NCBI GenBank assembly: GCA_913051755.1
Contig: CAJXBR010000012.1
Location: forward strand, 1-21,716
DNA length: 21,716 nucleotides
Direction: 5' to 3'
Origin: an uncultured Flavobacteriaceae bacterium
GTDB taxonomy: Bacteria; Bacteroidota; Bacteroidia; Flavobacteriales; Flavobacteriaceae
Each line of letters starts with the position of its first letter. The stretch's first letter is position 1. Positions 17,142 through 21,716 of this stretch are shown here, in pieces. The notes beneath the pieces were generated by a model. That model had not been told where the DNA came from. It saw nothing but the letters and a program-made list of their open reading frames with translations, and did not search any database. A program made the position numbers and the translations under genes.

Positions 17142-18620
17142 ATGGGGCAAAATTTAACAACACGTAGTCAAGATTATTCAAAGTGGTATAACGAGCTTGT
17201 TGTACGAGCAGACCTAGCAGAGAACTCAGCTGTTCGTGGATGTATGATTATAAAGCCATATGGTTATGCCATTTGGGAGCGGATGCAAGCTAAACTCGAT
17301 CAAATGTTTAAAGATTCTGGGCATTCCAATGCATACTTCCCACTGTTTGTACCAAAAAGCCTATTTGAAGCTGAAGAGAAAAACGCAGAAGGCTTTGCAA
17401 AAGAGTGTGCTATCGTTACGCATTACCGACTTGAAAATGATCCAGGTCGCACTGGGAAACTTCGTGTCGACCCCAAAGCAAAACTGGAAGAAGAACTTAT
17501 TGTTCGCCCAACAAGCGAGGCCATAATCTGGAGCACCTACAAAAATTGGATTCAGTCATACAGAGATTTACCTATTCTTCTGAATCAATGGGCAAATGTA
17601 GTACGCTGGGAAATGAGAACTCGTTTGTTTTTACGCACTGCCGAATTTTTATGGCAAGAAGGGCATACTGCACACGAAACCAAAGAAGAAGCGATTGAGG
17701 AAACAATTCAAATGAATGAAATCTATGCAAAATTTGTTGAGGATTTTATGGGTATTCCAGTCATACAGGGAACTAAGACAGAAAGTGAGCGTTTTGCTGG
17801 TGCAGTGGAAACCTACTGTATCGAAGCGCTTATGCAAGACGGCAAGGCGTTGCAGGCAGGTACTGCTCACTTTTTGGGACAAAATTTTGCAAAAGCATTC
17901 GATGTAAAGTTTACAAGCAAAGAAGGAAAACTTGAGCACGTATGGGCAACTTCTTGGGGCGTATCAACGCGCTTAATGGGTGCTTTAATCATGACTCATA
18001 GTGATGATAAAGGTCTAGTTCTTCCTCCAAACCTCGCACCATTTCAGGTTGTAATCGTTCCGATCTTCAAAGGTGAGGAGCAAAGAAAATTGGTAGTAGA
18101 TTATGCAACTAAAATACATGACAGCTTGCAAGCAGTTGGTATTCGTGTCAAACTTGATGATAGAGATACCCATACACCTGGATATAAATTTAATGATTAT
18201 GAGCTCAAAGGGGTGCCTATTCGACTGGGTATTGGTCCAAAAGATATTGAAAAAGGATCTGTTGAATTAGCTAGAAGAGATGATCTAACAAAGTCTTTTG
18301 TCTCCCAGGACAAATTAGAAATTCATATCAAAGATTTACTAAAAGAAATCCAAAACAACCTATTTGACAAAGCTCTCCATCACAGAAATCAACACATTAC
18401 TAGTTGTGATACTTATGAAGATTTTAAAAAAGTTCTTGAGTCAAAAGGAGGATTTATCGCTGCACATTGGGACGGAACAACAATAACGGAAATGAAAATA
18501 AAACAAGAGACTAAAGCAACAATTCGTTGTATTCCACTTGATTTTGACAAGGAAAATGGAACTTGCATTTACTCTGGAAAACCATCTAGTCAACGAGTGC
18601 TTTTTGCAAAAGCTTATTAG
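17142..18620 (+). CDS. proS: Prolyl-tRNA synthetase, archaeal/eukaryal type
   Basis: A class II synthetase that charges tRNA-Pro. At 492 residues it lacks the inserted editing domain of the E. coli-type enzyme. Class motifs are present: RPTSE (122-126), motif 2 around [23 protein letters not shown] (153-175, read in two parts) and motif 3 near [16 protein letters not shown]. The C-terminal extension has Cys residues in TIRCIPLD and [10 protein letters not shown], and the protein ends in FAKAY. This zinc-binding-type domain with a final Tyr marks the archaeal/eukaryal class, which many Bacteroidota carry. The ATG at 17142 has no Shine-Dalgarno. No strong terminator follows directly; a hairpin lies about 100 bases downstream. 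Confidence 0.97.
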   Translation: MGQNLTTRSQDYSKWYNELVVRADLAENSAVRGCMIIKPYGYAIWERMQAKLDQMFKDSGHSNAYFPLFVPKSLFEAEEKNAEGFAKECAIVTHYRLENDPGRTGKLRVDPKAKLEEELIVRPTSEAIIWSTYKNWIQSYRDLPILLNQWANVVRWEMRTRLFLRTAEFLWQEGHTAHETKEEAIEETIQMNEIYAKFVEDFMGIPVIQGTKTESERFAGAVETYCIEALMQDGKALQAGTAHFLGQNFAKAFDVKFTSKEGKLEHVWATSWGVSTRLMGALIMTHSDDKGLVLPPNLAPFQVVIVPIFKGEEQRKLVVDYATKIHDSLQAVGIRVKLDDRDTHTPGYKFNDYELKGVPIRLGIGPKDIEKGSVELARRDDLTKSFVSQDKLEIHIKDLLKEIQNNLFDKALHHRNQHITSCDTYEDFKKVLESKGGFIAAHWDGTTITEMKIKQETKATIRCIPLDFDKENGTCIYSGKPSSQRVLFAKAY

Positions 18621-18723
18621 AGTTGTAAGATTTCTGTTTTTCGATTTAAAACATCTTTATATTCCAAAGTAAATCCACTAATCTTCTATACAATTTTTGT
18701 GATACTAACTGTTTGCATATCAT

Positions 18724-18767
18724 AACCTTTTTTCAAATAGATGGGATGATATCTATATAAAAAGGTT
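18724..18767 (+). terminator. Imperfect hairpin downstream of proS, possible terminator
   Basis: AACCTTTTT (18724-18732) pairs with AAAAAGGTT (18759-18767). Inside, after a small asymmetric loop, ATAGAT (18737-18742) pairs with ATCTAT (18751-18756) around an 8-base loop. The tail TCTTTTACG is only moderately T-rich, so this may be an RNA structure rather than a terminator. Confidence 0.4.
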
Positions 18768-18930
18768 TCTTTTACGAAAAGATGTGGAAATATTTTCTTC
18801 CTCAGTATTTGTTGAAATTTGATTAATAAAATGAGTTTTTAGCTTTATTTGTATTTTTTGGTTGTGTAAACTATTGGATCAAATTAGAAAGGTAGACGAC
18901 ATCGAAATATTTTGTTTTTTGTGATCCAAG

Positions 18931-18966
18931 CCATCCCAGACGATTTGAGAGATGGTCTTTATTTTA
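18931..18966 (+). terminator. Weak hairpin with T-rich tail
   Basis: CCATC (18931-18935) pairs with GATGG (18951-18955), extended by a G-T pair, and is followed by TCTTTATTTT. It lies just after the right arm of the TTGGATCA/TGATCCAA inverted repeat. A possible 3' end of a small transcript. Confidence 0.3.
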
Positions 18967-18996
18967 AATCTCAGAGCATGTGTAAAAAAATAAACT

Positions 18997-19025
18997 ACCA
19001 ACAATGATGGTAATGATTGTTTGGT
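18997..19025. repeat. Bulged inverted repeat
   Basis: ACCAACAAT (18997-19005) pairs with ATTGTTTGGT (19016-19025) with one bulged base and a 10-base loop. It is not followed by a T run, so it is not a terminator on the plus strand. Confidence 0.5.
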
Positions 19026-19118
19026 GCATATGTAAGATTTAATTTTCAATTTTTAAAAATTTAGGAACTTTCTCAAAATCTATTTTTAATAGTTTTGAAG
19101 CAAAAGATCTTAAAATTA

Positions 19119-19148
19119 TTGCATTATCATTTTTTTCAATTAAATTTG
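19119..19148 (+). promoter_or_regulatory. Promoter of tRNA-Glu and rpsT
   Basis: TTG (19119-19121), then exactly 19 bases, then TAAATTTG (19141-19148). This is the best match in the window to the Bacteroidota TTTG-N19-TAnnTTTG pattern. Transcription should start near 19155, about ten bases before the tRNA. Confidence 0.75.
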
Positions 19149-19165
19149 CCACCTAAAATAAATAA

Positions 19166-19237
19166 GGCCCGTTCGTCTATCGGCTAGGACGCCAGGTTTT
19201 CATCCTGGTAAGAGGGGTTCGATTCCCCTACGGGCTA
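19166..19237 (+). tRNA. tRNA-Glu (anticodon TTC)
   Basis: A complete 72-base cloverleaf. Acceptor GGCCCGT pairs with ACGGGCT with a terminal G-T pair. The D-arm lies in GTCTATCGGCTAGGAC. Anticodon stem CCAGG/CCTGG encloses loop TTTTCAT, giving anticodon TTC. T-arm is AGGGG-TTCGATT-CCCCT. The CCA end is not encoded, so it must be added afterwards. rpsT starts 18 bases downstream. Confidence 0.97.
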
Positions 19238-19255
19238 CAAAAATATAATTTAATT

Positions 19256-19507
19256 ATGGCTAACCATAAATCCGCTTTAAAAAATATTCGCTCTGATGAG
19301 GCCAAACGCACACGCAATCGTTTGCAGCACAAAACGATGCGAAATGCTTTAAGAGATTTTCAGGAAATCAAAACTAAAAAAGCAGCCACGAAAGCGCTTC
19401 CTTCTCTGATTTCTAAAATCGATAAACTTGCCAAGCGTAATATTATTCACTCCAACAAGGCAGCTAACCTAAAGTCTAAAGTAACAAAGCACATTGCTTC
19501 TTTATAG
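19256..19507 (+). CDS. rpsT: 30S ribosomal protein S20 (bS20)
   Basis: An 83-residue basic helical protein that binds 16S rRNA early in small-subunit assembly. The start MANHKSALKNIRSDEAKRTR and the C-terminal helix NIIHSNKAANLKSKVTKHI are the S20 signature, at the usual length. It lies 18 bases after tRNA-Glu with no promoter or Shine-Dalgarno in the gap, so its mRNA is most likely released by tRNA processing from a shared transcript. A strong terminator follows. Confidence 0.97.
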   Translation: MANHKSALKNIRSDEAKRTRNRLQHKTMRNALRDFQEIKTKKAATKALPSLISKIDKLAKRNIIHSNKAANLKSKVTKHIASL

Positions 19508-19520
19508 GCGAATACAATTC

Positions 19521-19554
19521 AAAAAAAAGGGCTTCTGATTAAAGCCCTTTTTTT
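19521..19554. terminator. Bidirectional intrinsic terminator between rpsT and rho
   Basis: GGGCTT (19529-19534) pairs with AAGCCC (19542-19547) around a 7-base loop, flanked by eight A on the left and seven T on the right. It reads as a full terminator on both strands, so it can end both the tRNA-rpsT transcript and the rho transcript. Confidence 0.9.
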
Positions 19555-19571
19555 ATTTTTCAATTTTCTGA

Positions 19572-21062
19572 TCAGTTATTCATTGATATCAAAAACTCCT
19601 CGTTATTGAGTGTTCTTTTGATTCGGTCTTCAATAAATTCCATCGCTTCAACAGGATTCATGTCTGCAAGGTACTTTCTCATGACCCACATTCTTTGAAT
19701 TGTATTTTCGTCTAAAAGCATATCATCTCTACGAGTACTCGATGAAACCAAGTCAATGGCAGGGAAAATTCTACGATTAGAAATTCTACGATCGAGTTGG
19801 AGCTCCATATTTCCAGTACCTTTGAATTCTTCAAAAATTACTTCGTCCATTTTCGATCCTGTTTCTGTCAAGGCTGTGGCGATAATCGATAATGAACCTC
19901 CATTTTCAATATTTCTTGCTGCTCCAAAGAAACGTTTTGGTTTATGTAATGCATTGGCATCAACACCACCACTTAGAATTTTTCCTGATGCTGGTTGCAC
20001 TGTATTGTAAGCTCGTGCTAATCGTGTAATTGAATCTAAAAGTATCACTACATCATGGCCACACTCAACTAATCGTTTTGCTTTTTCAAGTACGATATTG
20101 GCAACCTTTACGTGCCTGTCAGCTGGCTCGTCAAAAGTGGAGGCGACGACTTCACCTTTCACATTGCGTTGCATGTCAGTCACTTCTTCTGGTCTTTCGT
20201 CAATTAAAAGAATAATTTGGTATACTTCTGGATGATTTGCAGCAATGGCATTTGCAACATCCTTTAATAGCATAGTCTTTCCTGTTTTGGGTTGTGAGAC
20301 TATCATTCCTCTCTGTCCCTTTCCTATGGGCGAGAACAAGTCCATAATTCTAGTCGAAATCGTACTTTGCTTTTCGGCGATGTTAAACTTCTCATTTGGA
20401 AACAGTGGAGTTAAATGTTCAAAAGATACGCGATCACGAACCACATTTGGACTCAAGCCATTGATCGTGCTAACCTTGATTAAAGGAAAGTATTTTTCAC
20501 CTTCTTTTGGTGGGCGTACATGACCTAGAACAGTATCACCGGTTTTCAAACCAAACAATCGGACTTGCGATTGGGAGACATATATATCGTCAGGCGATGA
20601 AAGGTAATTGTAGTCTGAAGATCGTAAAAAACCATAGCCCTCAGGCATCATCTCCAATACACCTTCACTTTCAATGATTCCTTCAAACTCATAATCAGGT
20701 TGGCGATATTTATTACGCGTATCCTTGTTATGGTTGTTTTCTTTTTTGTTGTGTTGGTTTTTGTTTTGCTCGCCACCCTTCAATTGCTTACCATTTTCAT
20801 TGGGATTTATCTTTTCAGTTTTTGGTTTGCTGTTTTGTGGCTTCTTTGATGCTTGCTCTTTTGGTATTTTTTTAGAATTCTCTTTTGGTTTAGCTTCACC
20901 TTGTTTTTCTTTATTTGTTTCTGGTTGACTAGCAATGTGATCAATGATACTGTAGGCAAGATCCATTTTCTTTTGACCAGTAATTCCTTTGATTCCTAAA
21001 CCTTTTGCAATTTCTTGTAATTCAGGAAGTTTTTTTTGTTTTAGTTCAGCGATTTCTAACAT
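19572..21062 (-). CDS. rho: Transcription termination factor Rho
   Basis: A hexameric RNA helicase that ends transcription by pulling on untranslated RNA. The 496-residue protein starts with the Rho N-terminal helix domain ([18 protein letters not shown]). Residues about 46-121 form a low-complexity insert (19 Lys and 12 Asn in 51-120 by my count). The cold-shock RNA-binding domain follows ([15 protein letters not shown], then [16 protein letters not shown]). The ATPase core has Walker A SQPKTGKT (256-263), [14 protein letters not shown], Walker B-type [16 protein letters not shown] and the R-loop region [21 protein letters not shown]. The insert is a known trait of Bacteroidota Rho. A -7 box 67 bases upstream gives a leader of about 60 bases. 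Confidence 0.97.
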   Translation of the reverse strand: MLEIAELKQKKLPELQEIAKGLGIKGITGQKKMDLAYSIIDHIASQPETNKEKQGEAKPKENSKKIPKEQASKKPQNSKPKTEKINPNENGKQLKGGEQNKNQHNKKENNHNKDTRNKYRQPDYEFEGIIESEGVLEMMPEGYGFLRSSDYNYLSSPDDIYVSQSQVRLFGLKTGDTVLGHVRPPKEGEKYFPLIKVSTINGLSPNVVRDRVSFEHLTPLFPNEKFNIAEKQSTISTRIMDLFSPIGKGQRGMIVSQPKTGKTMLLKDVANAIAANHPEVYQIILLIDERPEEVTDMQRNVKGEVVASTFDEPADRHVKVANIVLEKAKRLVECGHDVVILLDSITRLARAYNTVQPASGKILSGGVDANALHKPKRFFGAARNIENGGSLSIIATALTETGSKMDEVIFEEFKGTGNMELQLDRRISNRRIFPAIDLVSSSTRRDDMLLDENTIQRMWVMRKYLADMNPVEAMEFIEDRIKRTLNNEEFLISMNN

Positions 21063-21128
21063 TATGTAGTGGAAAAATAAATAGTGAGGTAAAAAAAATA
21101 TTGGAATGAAGTTATTCCAAATGTTTTA

Positions 21129-21136
21129 CAAATATA
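21129..21136 (-). promoter_or_regulatory. -7 promoter element of rho (TATATTTG)
   Basis: A minus-strand TAnnTTTG match. It predicts a start near 21122 and a leader of about 60 bases, the longest among the genes here with a box, which would leave room for autoregulation of the kind known for other rho genes. Confidence 0.55.
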
Positions 21137-21169
21137 CAACTATTTTTTACTTTTACTAAAACTTTGCAG

Positions 21170-21580
21170 GTGATACAACGAATTCAATCAATCTATTTGC
21201 TTTTTGTTTTTCTAATGCAATTAGCCACATTCTTTATTTTGCCAGAAAGATTATTATATAATAGTGAAACTGTGCTTGTTCATCAGTCCTATATCATTTT
21301 CATTACCATTACCAATCTATTGCTAGTTGTTACACCTCTTTGGAATATCTTTCTATATAGAAACAGGAAAAAGCAATTTATAGTTAATCGAGTTTTGTTA
21401 CTGATCTCTATGGGTTTATTGATCAATCAATGTGTTTGGTATTTTAATGCTGAGATTTCAACATCCAATCAGATCATGACCTGTGTTCTGTATATGCTTT
21501 CTATTGTGTTTCTTTCTCTCGCAAACAAATCAATCAAACGCGACGAAGACTTGGTGCGATCTTCCGATCGATTGCGTTAG
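21170..21580 (+). CDS. DUF4293 family membrane protein
   Basis: A 136-residue protein with four predicted membrane helices (about 8-26, 41-63, 73-92 and 100-116) and a charged tail. The start MIQRIQSIYLLF and the end KRDEDLVRSSDRLR match the Bacteroidota-restricted family DUF4293, of unknown function. I chose the GTG at 21170 because it gives the family start MIQRIQ; a TTG at 21164 would add two residues. It is divergent from rho, and its stop lies 3 bases from the stop of the convergent phosphoesterase. A weak TACTTTTA at 21148-21155 could be its -7 box. Confidence 0.85.
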   Translation: MIQRIQSIYLLFVFLMQLATFFILPERLLYNSETVLVHQSYIIFITITNLLLVVTPLWNIFLYRNRKKQFIVNRVLLLISMGLLINQCVWYFNAEISTSNQIMTCVLYMLSIVFLSLANKSIKRDEDLVRSSDRLR

Positions 21581-21583
21581 TGA

Positions 21584-21716
21584 CTATCGTTTTACCTCAA
21601 TGACCTCCATATTTTTAATGTCACTTACATCGATCTCAAAGCGTACCATAGTACGAACTAAATGAAACCCACGTTTTCCAATGGCGCCAGGATTGATAAA
21701 CAAGAGTTGATTGACT
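21584..21716 (-). CDS. YfcE/MJ0936-type metallophosphoesterase, C-terminal end (cut by window edge)
   Basis: A minus-strand frame enters at the right edge and ends at TAG (21586-21584) after 43 codons. It reads NQLLFINPGAIGKRGFHLVR, then TMVRFEIDVSDIKNMEV. The segment NPGAIGKRGFH, followed by R-T-x-V-R-F, is the typical last strand-and-turn of the YfcE/MJ0936 family of small metallophosphoesterases. The catalytic metal-binding residues lie outside the window, so activity cannot be judged. It is convergent with the DUF4293 gene. Confidence 0.8.
   Translation of the reverse strand, partial: VNQLLFINPGAIGKRGFHLVRTMVRFEIDVSDIKNMEVIEVKR

Larger units (their letters stand above)
18621..19140. other. 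Gene-free AT-rich stretch with several hairpins
   Basis: I find no supportable coding frame in these 520 bases: the longest ATG-started piece I traced (18782 onward) is 14 codons. The stretch holds an imperfect inverted repeat at 18724-18767, an 8-bp inverted repeat at 18874-18881/18922-18929, a short hairpin with T-rich tail at 18931-18966 and a bulged hairpin at 18997-19025. A lone TAnnTTTG match lies at 19090-19097 (TAGTTTTG). It could contain a small RNA, long untranslated regions, or a decayed element; I cannot decide which. Confidence 0.6.

Noticed and set aside
18782..18826. Fourteen-codon frame ending FLPQYLLKFD, faintly like the start of some Bacteroidota transposase N-regions
   Set aside because: Too short, followed by two stops, and no terminal repeats or further transposase sequence can be seen; a database search would be needed to revive it.
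18976..19034. Near-direct repeat GCATGTGTAA / GCATATGTAA around a hairpin
   Set aside because: Nine of ten matches in AT-rich sequence is weak, and no inserted element lies between them.
18621..19140. Possible CRISPR array or riboswitch in the large gap
   Set aside because: The repeats are inverted pairs of different sequence, not regularly spaced direct repeats, and no known riboswitch core is recognisable.

Overview
The window looks like chromosome from a member of the Bacteroidota, probably a flavobacterium-like lineage. The evidence is a single-chain SecD-SecF fusion, a transcription terminator Rho with a long Lys/Asn-rich insert, a DUF4293 protein, and a tRNA-Glu without an encoded CCA. 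Start codons almost never have a Shine-Dalgarno sequence, and eight genes or operons are preceded by the Bacteroidota -7 promoter element TAnnTTTG. The genus cannot be told from the sequence alone.

Bases 1-2624 are the edge of a cell-surface polysaccharide region with three glycosyltransferases: a GT2 cut by the left window edge (minus), a GT4 (plus) and a second GT2 (minus). This stretch looks more AT-rich than the rest, and I found none of the TAnnTTTG boxes in front of its genes. The second GT2 sits directly behind ftsE, in the same reading frame and with a TTG start.

Bases 2628-11195 are housekeeping genes: ftsE (minus), then asnB, gyrB, mdh and secDF (plus). asnB ends in its own terminator. 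gyrB and mdh look co-transcribed. The terminator after mdh carries the secDF -7 box inside its loop.

Bases 11197-17058 are all on the minus strand. folE, cysS, yidD and lgt form a tight run covering folate or pterin synthesis, Cys-tRNA charging, membrane protein insertion and lipoprotein lipidation. Upstream of it lies a two-gene unit: a compositionally extreme Tyr/Trp/His-rich lipoprotein followed by a FadL-type outer-membrane channel. Divergent from this unit is proS (archaeal/eukaryal type), and the two divergent -7 boxes are only 2 bp apart.

Bases 18621-19140 carry no recognisable gene but hold several hairpins. They are followed by a clear promoter, tRNA-Glu(TTC) and rpsT, then a strong bidirectional terminator shared with rho (minus). 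Divergent from rho is a DUF4293 membrane protein. The window ends in the C-terminal end of a YfcE-type metallophosphoesterase (minus).

The proteins cluster around the cell envelope (secDF, yidD, lgt, lipoprotein, FadL-like porin, glycosyltransferases) and information processing (gyrB, cysS, proS, rpsT, rho). I found no CRISPR array, intact mobile element, prophage, toxin-antitoxin pair or defence system, and nothing I would call a new multi-gene system. The least explained items are the aromatic lipoprotein, the ftsE/glycosyltransferase junction and the structured gap before tRNA-Glu.
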